NCBI GenBank assembly: GCA_964436955.1
Contig: CAYTFC010000002.1
Coordinates: 8,346-72,345 of the forward strand
From: CAMFKD01 sp964436955
GTDB taxonomy: Bacteria; Chlamydiota; Chlamydiia; Chlamydiales; JAJFMA01
Length of the DNA stretch: 64,000 nt
Direction: 5' to 3'
This document shows positions 34,450 to 42,764 of the stretch, in pieces (positions within the stretch are counted from its first letter, which is position 1; the number at the start of each line of letters is the position of its first letter). The notes beneath the pieces were generated by a model. It searched no databases and was not told the origin of the DNA. It saw only the letters and a list, made by a program, of their open reading frames with translations. A program made the translations under genes and the position numbers.

Positions 34450-36683
34450 TATGGTCGAATACCCAGGGCATCTAGCACGATGACACTGGAGCCAGTTCGA
34501 TTAAATAGGAAGCGAACGCGAGTGAGGTCGTCAGGAACGAACTTAGGATTGACCTTCATAAAATCGCGCATGCGAAAAACGAAACTTTGAAATACTATCT
34601 CTGATGCTTCTTCGTCTTCCAAGAAGTCAGCCTTCCAAATACGGCTCCCCAAAGAGGGTTGAAGACCACTATAATGGCTTAACGGAAGGCTAGCAACATT
34701 TCCAGACACATCACTAACCTCTATAGTCATATCGATTGGTTCTGCACTAGCCTGAAAGGTGGAATCCTTCTCTGGTAGCGGAGACTCCTCTCCGTCTGCC
34801 ATGCAAAATACCAACGAACTGCTTTCGTCTACATCAATACTACCGTCCACTAATTGCACTGTAAAGTTAGGAGTGCCTTCTTGAGAAGCGATGCTCCAAC
34901 CTAAAAATACAGCACGTGTATCTAGACAACCATATCTTAAACAGACTTCGTGAACACGCCAAAGACTCAAATACTCACCAAATTGATGGGATCCTTTAAT
35001 ATCGGTACGGGTGACGTCAAGCCCACTTTCAAACGTACTAATGTAGCGGTAGGAAGGGTCAGAGTATTGTGTGAGGTAAATGGTGGGAGGAAGCCATGGA
35101 CCTCCCGATCGATGATCGCGAAACAGCTCTCGATATCCCTTGTCGCCCCTGAGGGCACTTTCCATAAATGCACTCAGATAGACTTTGGCTACTTGCCGTT
35201 GTGCCTCTGGAGCTAGTAAAGGTTTAACATTTAAGAGATATGCTTCCAAGGGCCACTGGTCGTAACGTCCCCATTTGGTATTGAATTGGCCGTGATTAGC
35301 TCCATAAATATACACAGAGGCTTTAAAAAGATCTTGGTCCTTTTCAAATAGCACGCGTTCATAAGTAGAAGAACCTTGAAAGGCACGTACATCACTATCA
35401 TAGGATCCCTGCATGACTAGATAGCTGATATTATGCAGTTGCGCATGCATCCCAGTGGGAAGGTATTGCCCATCTACTGGCGCTATGGCTGCGACCGCGC
35501 GAATGCCAAAGTTGAAGTCGAATGCGATTGTGCAGTCATCGGGATAGTAGGGAAGGTCATTAAAAGCTGCCGCTAACGCCACTGCTTCTCCACCACGCGA
35601 ATGTCCAATCAGGCCTATGCTATCCATATCTACCTTTTGGTAGAACGGATTGTTAGTTTCATTGTTCCATGCACGCCACAGATTAAGATGCTGCAGAAGC
35701 ATCCAGGCGCGTGCATTATTACGCCCTATACCCTTCCAGAGAGTGTGCCAAGAGCTATTTAGGAAGTTTTCGTCTATCGACGCTACAACATATCCTCGGC
35801 TCGCAAGCAGCTCTGCCAAATAGGCGTAGCCATCCTCTGAAGGAAGCTCCATGAGGGTGTTTCCATGAACAATTAGGACGAGGGGGAATGGACCTTTTCC
35901 CTCCGGCAACCAAACACGAGCATTTAAAGGAAACTCATCTGGTCCAAATCCCCAGTAATAGGAGCGGAAGGAACCTGCCCATCCAGTCCAATCTTTGACA
36001 AAAGGACTCGCATCTACGGTAGGAGTGATCAGGGTCACTTGAGAGCCATAATGCACTCGGTGAAGGTCTTTCCCACTTCCATATGTAAGAGTTTTAACCT
36101 CATACGCACCGCGCAAACTGGGATTGGGCAACTCTAAGGGGACAATGGTAGCCGTAGATGCCGCGTTTACCGGCATGGCAATGTTTTGGCCATCGCTTAA
36201 AGCCCACCATCCAATGTATCCAAACCCGGCGAGACCAGCCACCAAAGCAATAGTACCTAGGAGTTGACTGAAGAGTCCACGAGGTCTCCTGGAGAGTAGA
36301 CCTAGCGATGAGCCGACCAACAGCGCGGGCACCAAGAGGAAAGCAGCCAGAATGAAGGCCATTTTCGTGGTGAGACCATTAAAGGCATAGACAACGAGCA
36401 AAAGGGCGGTAACCAATGACCAGGAAAATGTAATAGGGAGAGCATAGGTTATCCCAACTATTAATAGTCCGGTGAAGGCTAGGATTGTGGCTATTACAAC
36501 TCCGCCAACGGTAGCGATTGTTGCCGATAGCCATTGGGGAGCAGTAAGCACATATCCGATGCTAAATAGAATCCATATAGTCAGTGCTGTAATGAAAATG
36601 ACGAAACCCGCCCATTTCCAAGCGAAGTCTATTTGATTGCAGCGCCGCCTAACCCATTCTAGACTGTCCCGATACCATCCCAT
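34446..36683 (-). CDS. membrane-anchored alpha/beta hydrolase
   Basis: A 745-residue protein. The N-terminus has about five membrane helices (between residues 23 and 165). A large hydrolase follows, with VLIVHGNTLMELPS (oxyanion region), SIDENFLNSSW, GHSRGGEAVALAA (nucleophile Ser) and GANHGQFNTKWG (candidate His), then a C-terminal beta-rich region of about 200 residues. It resembles platelet-activating-factor acetylhydrolase or dienelactone-hydrolase-like esterases attached to the membrane. AGGGAGGG precedes the ATG. Substrate unknown. Confidence 0.75.
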   Translation of the reverse strand: MGWYRDSLEWVRRRCNQIDFAWKWAGFVIFITALTIWILFSIGYVLTAPQWLSATIATVGGVVIATILAFTGLLIVGITYALPITFSWSLVTALLLVVYAFNGLTTKMAFILAAFLLVPALLVGSSLGLLSRRPRGLFSQLLGTIALVAGLAGFGYIGWWALSDGQNIAMPVNAASTATIVPLELPNPSLRGAYEVKTLTYGSGKDLHRVHYGSQVTLITPTVDASPFVKDWTGWAGSFRSYYWGFGPDEFPLNARVWLPEGKGPFPLVLIVHGNTLMELPSEDGYAYLAELLASRGYVVASIDENFLNSSWHTLWKGIGRNNARAWMLLQHLNLWRAWNNETNNPFYQKVDMDSIGLIGHSRGGEAVALAAAFNDLPYYPDDCTIAFDFNFGIRAVAAIAPVDGQYLPTGMHAQLHNISYLVMQGSYDSDVRAFQGSSTYERVLFEKDQDLFKASVYIYGANHGQFNTKWGRYDQWPLEAYLLNVKPLLAPEAQRQVAKVYLSAFMESALRGDKGYRELFRDHRSGGPWLPPTIYLTQYSDPSYRYISTFESGLDVTRTDIKGSHQFGEYLSLWRVHEVCLRYGCLDTRAVFLGWSIASQEGTPNFTVQLVDGSIDVDESSSLVFCMADGEESPLPEKDSTFQASAEPIDMTIEVSDVSGNVASLPLSHYSGLQPSLGSRIWKADFLEDEEASEIVFQSFVFRMRDFMKVNPKFVPDDLTRVRFLFNRTGSSVIVLDALGIRPY

Positions 36684-36830
36684 TGAAGATTACCCTCCCT
36701 TGGTCTTCATAGAGGAAAAGTACTAAATAGACGAGTCGTTTCTAAAGAGGGGCTTGATCTGTCCGCTTAGTCTTTATTCTTTACAAAATATAGTAGAATA
36801 TATTAATATACCGTTCTACTTAAGGAATCT

Positions 36831-36890
36831 ATGATGACCAAGATCTTAATCACCTACTCGCCTTTCATGTCGTATTCTATGCGCGGCTAG
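36831..36890 (+). CDS. possible 19-residue leader peptide upstream of the symporter
   Basis: An ATG-started ORF (AAGGAATCT just upstream) encoding MMTKILITYSPFMSYSMRG. Its stop lies inside the loop of the terminator hairpin at 36879-36895, and the symporter gene starts 80 bp later. The arrangement resembles a transcription-attenuation leader. It could also be an independent small transcript. Confidence 0.35.
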   Translation: MMTKILITYSPFMSYSMRG

Positions 36891-36910
36891 CGCATATTTC
36901 TTTTTTTTTT
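36879..36910 (+). terminator. intrinsic terminator overlapping the leader ORF
   Basis: ATGCGC-GGCTA-GCGCAT stem-loop followed by ATTTC and a run of ten or more T. Plus-strand orientation. It lies between a TATA-rich stretch (36785-36810) and the symporter, so it would truncate transcripts before that gene unless read through. A -10-like TATAGAAT at 36931 could start a second transcript beyond it. Confidence 0.7.
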
Positions 36911-36969
36911 CCACATTTCCTCCATTAGGCTATAGAATACACATCGTTATATAAGTTAAGGAGAATCAC

Positions 36970-38322
36970 ATGAAAAGAGAATCTTGGCGCGATCGAGCAG
37001 GTTTTGCTCTCGCTGCGATGGGTTCCGCTATTGGTTTAGCCAGCATCGTACGCTTTCCCTATCTTGTCGCCGATCACGGCGGTGCAGCATTTATTGCGGT
37101 CTATTTACTAAGCTTATTGGTGATCGGGATCCCAATCATGCTTGGCGAAGTAACCCTGGGCCGCGCCACGCATCGTAACCCTTACGGCGCTTTTTCCAAG
37201 CTGGGCAAAGGAACTCTTTGGAAAGCCAGTGGTGCCTGGATCCTCATGACTGCCCTAGTGGTCAGCGCTTTTTATAGTGCTTTATCTGGCTGGATCTGTG
37301 GCTATCTAGTCGAAGCGTGCTTTAATGAGCTCGAGCCCTTAAAAACTTCAGTATTAGCATCTACGCATTTCAAAGAACTACTTGGAACTGCCTGGTGGAC
37401 TCTTGGTTACCATTTTGTATTCCTACTTTTAGCTGTTTCCGTTGTTTATGCAGGGTTACGTGACGGCATCGAGCGCGGCTGCAAGGTTATGATGCCCTTA
37501 CTGCTTATCACGTTGCTTCTTCTGGTTATAAAAGGTTTAACGCTTGATCATGCATCAGAAGCTCTCCACTATCTGTTCACCCCTGATTGGAGTCAGATCA
37601 CTCCTGGAGTAGTGTTATTAGCTCTTGGACAGTCCTTCTTTAGCCTCAGCTTAGGACAAGGCACCATGATTACCTACGGCAGCTATTTGCCCAAAGGTGC
37701 TCCCTTTGCTTACAACTGCACCTTTGTAGCCATTTCAGTCGCCATTGTTTCGATGTTTGCTGCTATTGCAGTCTTTACTATCGTCTTTTCGGCCGGAATT
37801 GAACCCGAAGGCGGACTCGGACTCATGTTCCAAACGCTCCCCGTAGTATTTGCTAATATGACTGGTGGCTATTTGCTTGGCGTTGTTTTCTTTGTGTTAG
37901 TTGCGTTGGCGGCTTTGACATCAGAAATTTCGGCCCTAGAGCCCTTGATTGCTTTCCTTGTGGATGAAAAAGGCTGGGCCCGTAAGAATGCAGCAATGGC
38001 TACTGGCGCTATGGCCTTCTTTATAGGTGTCCCATGTGCCCTTTCAACTAACGTGCTAGCTAACTGGACCCTTTGGGATAACAACTTGCTGGAGCTTTTT
38101 GACCTTGCTGCCACCACTGTATTGGTACCTATAGGTGGATTGCTTGGGGTTCTCCTTGTGGCTTGGAGATGGGGCTTTAAACACGCCTTTGACGAGCTCA
38201 CTTATGGATCGAATAGTAAATACGCCTTTGGACGTTTTTACTGGAAGGCTTGCCTAAAATATCTCGCCCCTGCTCTCATTTTGGTTATTTTTCTAAGTAA
38301 CTTGGGTCTTCTGCATAGCTAA
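36970..38322 (+). CDS. sodium:neurotransmitter symporter (SNF) family transporter
   Basis: A 450-residue inner-membrane transporter with about 11-12 helices. The N-terminus WRDRAGFALAAMGSAIGLASIVRFPYL is the LeuT-type sodium and substrate-binding helix 1 (only short parts are diagnostic: GSAIGLAS, RFPYL). Helix 6 and 8 features SFFSLSLGQGTM and TSEISALEP are also present. It takes up an amino acid or related solute with Na+, fitting an organism with Na+-NQR. AAGGAG precedes the ATG. A terminator follows at 38329. Confidence 0.9.
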   Translation: MKRESWRDRAGFALAAMGSAIGLASIVRFPYLVADHGGAAFIAVYLLSLLVIGIPIMLGEVTLGRATHRNPYGAFSKLGKGTLWKASGAWILMTALVVSAFYSALSGWICGYLVEACFNELEPLKTSVLASTHFKELLGTAWWTLGYHFVFLLLAVSVVYAGLRDGIERGCKVMMPLLLITLLLLVIKGLTLDHASEALHYLFTPDWSQITPGVVLLALGQSFFSLSLGQGTMITYGSYLPKGAPFAYNCTFVAISVAIVSMFAAIAVFTIVFSAGIEPEGGLGLMFQTLPVVFANMTGGYLLGVVFFVLVALAALTSEISALEPLIAFLVDEKGWARKNAAMATGAMAFFIGVPCALSTNVLANWTLWDNNLLELFDLAATTVLVPIGGLLGVLLVAWRWGFKHAFDELTYGSNSKYAFGRFYWKACLKYLAPALILVIFLSNLGLLHS

Positions 38323-38328
38323 CTTATT

Positions 38329-38373
38329 AACCTCGAGAGTTTGCTTGAGAGCTCTTGAGGTTATCTTTTTTTT
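38329..38373 (+). terminator. intrinsic terminator after the symporter gene
   Basis: An 11-bp stem with one mismatch (AACCTCGAGAG / CTCTTGAGGTT), then ATC and about eight T. It sits 6 bases behind the stop and directly before the next promoter. Confidence 0.8.
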
Positions 38374-38374
38374 C

Positions 38375-38403
38375 TTGACGTAAGTAACTTACCTACTCAT
38401 AAT
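38375..38403 (+). promoter_or_regulatory. strong sigma-70-type (sigma66) promoter for the MOMP-like gene
   Basis: TTGACG at 38375-38380 and CATAAT at 38398-38403 with a 17-base spacer. The spacer contains a small perfect inverted repeat, GTAAG-TAA-CTTAC (38380-38392), a possible operator. The -10 covers an ATG at 38402, which rules it out as the start of the downstream gene. Confidence 0.7.
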
Positions 38404-38458
38404 GCGCAATTTAAAACTTGCTTTACGCCCGTCAAACTCAACACTTCGTGGAGAAATT

Positions 38459-39280
38459 ATGAAAAAACTTTTGACCATGCTCGTGGCGCTGGCAACTTCC
38501 AGTTCCCTGTTTGCTAGCTACAGCGGAAACCCCATTCAGTCCACCTTAACCCCAGAATCCCTATATGGCGGTTCTTTCGATTGTGGGTGTTTTCCCGCTA
38601 GACTGCGTCTCTCGTATCAGCGCGATACAGTTGCCGATCGTAAACTGCGCTGCAAAGATCAAAATTTTCGCATCGATGATGCTGCGATGACATCTGATAT
38701 GGGTATAGTAGCCCTCACCATCTATGATAAGTTCGAAATTTATGGCGGTGCTGGCGGAGCTCAATTCTTGTTCGGATGCCGTCCTAACGCAGCGGCACCC
38801 ACTCCTAATCATGTGCGTATTGAATTCGAAACCTACGATAAACTCTGCTACACCGTCGGTGGAAGAGTTGCTCTGTATGAAAACGAATGCGGAACAGCCA
38901 TCGGACTAACTGGTAACTGGTTTCATGCAGAGCCCCTGATGGAATGGGATGACCTGCATCAAGGCGCAACTCCAACTCAAGCGAACTTGCGCTGGAATGA
39001 ATGGCAGCTTGCTCTTGGTGTTGCCCAGAGAATCAGCTTCTTTACTCCTTATGCAGCCGTAAAATACAGTGCTGTAAGAGGTAGAATTCAAGACACCCTG
39101 ATCGCACAAGGTGGCGGCCCAACGACTATTACTTTTGATCAATTTAACATTCGTAGCCGCCACCATATTGGCGCTGTATTTGGTGTGACGCTCTCTAATT
39201 ACGAAGCTTTTTTCCTTAACTTCGAAGCTCGAGTATTCGATGAGCGCGCATTCACAATCGAAGGTGGCTTAACCTTCTAG
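38459..39280 (+). CDS. exported MOMP-like outer-membrane beta-barrel protein
   Basis: A 273-residue protein from ATG 38459 (GGAG upstream), with a signal peptide ending near FASYS. The mature start GNPIQSTLTPESLYGG and the Cys pair DCGCFPARLRLSYQRD recall the conserved N-terminus of chlamydial MOMP (GNP...). Alternating-residue strands fill the rest and the C-terminus ends in Phe (ERAFTIEGGLTF), as in BamA-targeted porins. It is much shorter than MOMP (about 390). Its own strong promoter and terminators suggest high expression. Confidence 0.75.
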   Translation: MKKLLTMLVALATSSSLFASYSGNPIQSTLTPESLYGGSFDCGCFPARLRLSYQRDTVADRKLRCKDQNFRIDDAAMTSDMGIVALTIYDKFEIYGGAGGAQFLFGCRPNAAAPTPNHVRIEFETYDKLCYTVGGRVALYENECGTAIGLTGNWFHAEPLMEWDDLHQGATPTQANLRWNEWQLALGVAQRISFFTPYAAVKYSAVRGRIQDTLIAQGGGPTTITFDQFNIRSRHHIGAVFGVTLSNYEAFFLNFEARVFDERAFTIEGGLTF

Positions 39281-39298
39281 TCCTTACTGCACTCTCCC

Positions 39299-39336
39299 CG
39301 CCCTATCCCTTTGCCCTAGGGGGTAGGGCGATTTCT
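39299..39336 (+). terminator. intrinsic terminator after the MOMP-like gene
   Basis: A GC-rich stem (CGCCCTATCCC / GGGGTAGGGCG, one mismatch) followed by ATTTCTT. The T-run is short, but the position 18 bases behind the stop supports the call. Confidence 0.65.
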
Positions 39337-39458
39337 TATCAGATTTTAACCTTCCCTCTTTTAATTTAATTCTCTGTCATGCTACAAAAAAAATAGGACG
39401 CCAAAAAGACAGGAGTCCCAAAGCTTCTCTGGTAATGTTTATCCAAAAGGAGCTGTCT

Positions 39459-40046
39459 ATGAGCATTTTAAAAACCCTGATTATCAGCTCTCTAGTGTTC
39501 GGATCGGCATATGCCGATGGCTTTGGATTTCGCTCAGGACAATTTGATCTTCAGTTTACTCCAGGAGAAGGCATGCAAATCGCGCAAAACATTCGAGCAG
39601 AAATGCTCGATAACGTGATTTGTTCCGCCATTACTAGCCAAAAGAAACTCGTGATGACCGTTCAAGGGAAGGACATCACAAGCACCAAGGAAATGCAAAT
39701 GGTGACCAAAGAAATCACCATTGAGCCGTACGCCTTCGGTGTTTCAAAAGACGGTAAACCCGTGTTGCGCGGAAACGTAACTGAGGAAAAAGAAGTCAAA
39801 GAAGTCACGGTGAAATTTAACGAAGATAAGTTCACCAAAGAACAGGAAGAAGCCTCTAGCGCCGAATTTCCTAAGAAAAAAGGCTTTTTCTCTGGGTTAT
39901 TTAGCTCGAGCGGTCAAAACGTAGATATCAGCCAGGTCGTTCAAGTACGAGTCGTTGAGGACTCAAAATTTGACGCACCTAGCGATTTTAAAGGATTTGA
40001 TGATGCATCAATCCAAGTTATCTGCGAATTGCCCGTGAAAAAATAA
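39459..40046 (+). CDS. secreted protein of unknown function
   Basis: A 195-residue protein; ATG 39459 follows AAAAGGAGC, better than the ATG at 39435. The signal peptide is residues 1-18 (TLIISSLVFGSAYA). The mature part is Lys/Glu-rich with a beta-like central region and a short Gly/Ser/Phe motif KKGFFSGLFSSSG. It has no Cys pairs beyond two single residues and no known domain. It lies between terminators, so it is monocistronic. Periplasmic or outer-membrane associated. Confidence 0.65.
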   Translation: MSILKTLIISSLVFGSAYADGFGFRSGQFDLQFTPGEGMQIAQNIRAEMLDNVICSAITSQKKLVMTVQGKDITSTKEMQMVTKEITIEPYAFGVSKDGKPVLRGNVTEEKEVKEVTVKFNEDKFTKEQEEASSAEFPKKKGFFSGLFSSSGQNVDISQVVQVRVVEDSKFDAPSDFKGFDDASIQVICELPVKK

Positions 40047-40076
40047 CAAGCTTTGACATTTCTTTTTCATAGCCGT

Positions 40077-40116
40077 CGACTTCTCCTCGCTTGCGAGGGG
40101 GAGTCGTTTTGTTTTC
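40077..40116 (+). terminator. intrinsic terminator
   Basis: A CGACTTCTCCTCGC / GCGAGGGGGAGTCG-like stem around TT, followed by TTTTGTTTT. It ends the transcript of the secreted protein gene and lies before the convergent ankyrin-SET gene. Confidence 0.8.
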
Positions 40117-40158
40117 TCAAGAGATTCAAAAAAGAACCGAAGAGATCTAAGCTAAGGA

Positions 40159-40179
40159 CCTAAGACCCTGATTGCTACC
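40159..40179 (+). repeat. dispersed repeat E, copy 2
   Basis: Matches 5625-5645 with one difference (core GACCCTGATTGCTACC). It abuts the stop codon of the ankyrin-SET gene. Confidence 0.6.
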
Positions 40180-41837
40180 TAAATTGACCCTTCTTCCTTA
40201 ATCGTACGATAAACCATCTCTAGATAATGTTTACTATTTTCCGGTTTAAATTGAGCGCTCGATATGCCAGCAGCAGCTAGGTAGAAACCTAGGAAAATAA
40301 CATCAGCTTGTTCTTTGCCAATAAGATTTAGAGCCCACTGCTTAGTGGCGTCGATGCATGGTTGGGCTCCGGGAGACTTAATGATGCAATCTTCCAAATT
40401 TTTAAATATTTGACAAAAGGTTAGAGCATATGAGTAGCTTTTTGGATAGTTTTGCATTAAATCTATTACTATTTGATTTGCATCTAAAATAGATTGTGTA
40501 TGTAATTTTAATGCATCTAGCCATATCTGCGGCCTTACCACGTTATGACACGTCAGATAAATTAGCGCTGATGGATATATCAGAGGAAATGCAATTTTGT
40601 GTTGATGGGCGCAAAAATTTAAGTGACGATGAACTTTCTCTAGCGTACCATCACTTATGCCAAATTGGTGATTGCTATTTGATAATAAAGATTGTTCTTC
40701 TTTACCATTTGCTACAATTTTGGAGAAAAAGGCCTTCATCTCTTCACCTCGCAAAATGACTTGTGCCTCGTGCACTAATGTTTCATAGCACGGCCCATAG
40801 GAAATGCATATTTCTTGACCTTTCTCGATGCAATCAATGGCCAAAAGAAAGATTCGTATTGAACCCTGATAGACTGTTTCCATTAGGAAAGCGTTTGGAA
40901 AGCCACAATTCGCACGAGTACTTACACCTCCCATTGATTCGCCATCGAAATTGCGATAGACATAATCACTATCGAGTGAAGAGCGCCCTCCACACACCCC
41001 ACCATATTCATCGATAATCCTCCCTCTTTCGATATCCTGACCCGCGAATAACCCAAGAGCATTCGGCAAGCTGGATAGCAACAGTGATTTTTTAAGAACT
41101 AGTTTTGGCGGATTCGCAAAATATGCCTCTAGTATAGGCGCATAGACATTTGCGTAGGCGGTTTCGCGAGTCAGTTTTTTATTGGATTGCGATTGCCATA
41201 ATTCTCTGGCACCTTTATCTCCAACGTAAAGAGGAAGAGAGCGAAATTGCTGTAAGCCATTTGTCATTAACCTTAAACGGTCTAGGCTTAAATGACTAAT
41301 AGCGGTTAGTTTGCCGAGTTCCGAATCTAGAACTTTGACATTCATTTTCGAGGCCGGACCCGGAGTGTGTCCCCCGTAAACCTTAATAGATTCATAGGTC
41401 GCTAGCAGAGGAGTTTTTTTTGCTGGATCAGCACCTTTGCTAATTAACTCATTTGTAAAATCAGGTTGACATAATGCTGCATGATGAAGAGCACTAAAAC
41501 CATATTCATCTGTGACATTGATCTGTGCTTTACCCAGGAGCGATGCAATACCAGATGCCACTACGCGTCGTCCCATCAATATTGCTAACATGAGAGGCGT
41601 AAGATGGAAAAAGTCTTGGTCAGCTGCATTTAGTTTAAGCGATGACTTAGCTGCAAGATTGTTAGCCATGTTAAGGCATGTATTATCCTTTTGTCCCATA
41701 GCGATTTGGTAATGCAGTAAATAAGCATTTACACGTCCTGATGGTTGAGGTTTCTTTGTCTGTTGGCGATATTCATCCTTACTGTATGCGGTGGAAATTT
41801 CTATTTTGGTGATTGGACTGGAAGCCGTTAGCTGCAT
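40179..41837 (-). CDS. ankyrin-repeat + SET-domain protein, candidate host-directed effector
   Basis: A 552-residue protein. Ankyrin-like repeats occupy about residues 70-145 (HLTPLMLAILMGRR, YGFSALHHAALC). A SET domain at about 245-351 shows GLFAGQDIERGRIIDEYGG, a late AIDCIEKGQEICISYG with the catalytic-type Tyr 347, and a C-terminal helical part follows. The usual NHSCxPN motif is replaced by RANCGFPN (308-315), so cofactor binding may differ. Ankyrin-SET chains are known for Legionella nucleomodulins (RomA/LegAS4), and Chlamydia has the SET effector NUE. It has no signal peptide, consistent with type III export, which is not shown here. Confidence 0.75.
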   Translation of the reverse strand: MQLTASSPITKIEISTAYSKDEYRQQTKKPQPSGRVNAYLLHYQIAMGQKDNTCLNMANNLAAKSSLKLNAADQDFFHLTPLMLAILMGRRVVASGIASLLGKAQINVTDEYGFSALHHAALCQPDFTNELISKGADPAKKTPLLATYESIKVYGGHTPGPASKMNVKVLDSELGKLTAISHLSLDRLRLMTNGLQQFRSLPLYVGDKGARELWQSQSNKKLTRETAYANVYAPILEAYFANPPKLVLKKSLLLSSLPNALGLFAGQDIERGRIIDEYGGVCGGRSSLDSDYVYRNFDGESMGGVSTRANCGFPNAFLMETVYQGSIRIFLLAIDCIEKGQEICISYGPCYETLVHEAQVILRGEEMKAFFSKIVANGKEEQSLLSNSNHQFGISDGTLEKVHRHLNFCAHQHKIAFPLIYPSALIYLTCHNVVRPQIWLDALKLHTQSILDANQIVIDLMQNYPKSYSYALTFCQIFKNLEDCIIKSPGAQPCIDATKQWALNLIGKEQADVIFLGFYLAAAGISSAQFKPENSKHYLEMVYRTIKEEGSI

Positions 41838-41893
41838 AGCAAACCTTTAGTGATAGTTGCGCCAGCACGATAGCAATAGATCAAAATAAAGGC

Positions 41894-41965
41894 AAAAAAA
41901 TTAAAACCCGATTTGCCATCTACATCCTAGCTACGACTAGTATGTAGGCGGCAAGTCGGGGTTAA
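41894..41965 (-). terminator. intrinsic terminator of the eight-gene minus-strand operon
   Basis: Arms 41901-41925 and 41942-41965 form a roughly 24-bp stem with about five mismatches around a 16-base loop. On the minus strand the hairpin is followed by seven T (41900-41894). It lies 120 bp behind the GDPD stop and just ahead of the ankyrin-SET gene. Confidence 0.75.
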
Positions 41966-42086
41966 AGTCGGAAGTTTTTATGGTCGGTGGACAGGACTCC
42001 GCATTGTTTTTCAATCTTTCATCCTCATAGAAAATTTAAAAACTAAGTCGTCGACTATGCAATTGCCTCCTTACGTCCCTTGTCGT

Positions 42087-42764
42087 TTATGATCCTTTTC
42101 CGGTTTTGGTAGATAGGGCGAGGGGGTTGTTGGTGATAATGCCGGAGGCGCCTTGCTGTAGCAGCTGTACTGCTCTTGCTGTATCATCAACGGTCCATAC
42201 CCAGATGGGTTGGTGGGCTTCCGCAAGACGCTTTGGTGTTGCAAGTTTGTTTTCTAATCCTAAAACACCGATTCCAACTTCATGGAGAGGGTCTAATTCT
42301 GATTCGTATTCGGCCAGTCCAATAATGTGGTCTTGAGGCCATCGAGCGGCAATTTCCCTCAATATCCATATGGAAAAACTACCGAGAAATGGGCGAGAAT
42401 GCCCAAATCCTTCGAAGTGATGTACTAAATCGACGACTGCCTCCACAAGGCGTTTCGGAGAGCGACAACCTAAACCCTTTAGTTCAATAAAGAGTTGCAC
42501 ATCACGTCTGTCTAGGTTAAGCACTTGCTCGAGCGTGGGCACAACGTTCATACCTGGGAGCGCTTTGATTTCTTTAACAGAGAGGTCTGCTAATAGGGTA
42601 CAGTTTGGTCCGACAAGCGCATCATGGCGACAGATGGGGATTCCGTCTCGTGAGAGGTGCACATCGAGTTCCAAGCAATGCGCACCGACTTCAATGGCCC
42701 GTTGAAAGGCTGCCAAAGTATTTTCTGGTTGCTCTGCGGAGGCTCCTCGATGTGCAATAATCAT
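42087..42764 (-). CDS. glycerophosphodiester phosphodiesterase
   Basis: A 225-residue cytoplasmic UgpQ/GDPD-type TIM barrel that hydrolyses deacylated phospholipids to glycerol 3-phosphate. Signatures are IIAHRGASAEQPENTLAAF at the N-terminus, CLELDVHLSRDGIPICRHD, LFIELKG and the C-terminal VWTVDD. No signal peptide. The ATG overlaps the previous stop by 4 bp, last in the operon, and a terminator follows. Confidence 0.9.
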   Translation of the reverse strand: MIIAHRGASAEQPENTLAAFQRAIEVGAHCLELDVHLSRDGIPICRHDALVGPNCTLLADLSVKEIKALPGMNVVPTLEQVLNLDRRDVQLFIELKGLGCRSPKRLVEAVVDLVHHFEGFGHSRPFLGSFSIWILREIAARWPQDHIIGLAEYESELDPLHEVGIGVLGLENKLATPKRLAEAHQPIWVWTVDDTARAVQLLQQGASGIITNNPLALSTKTGKGS

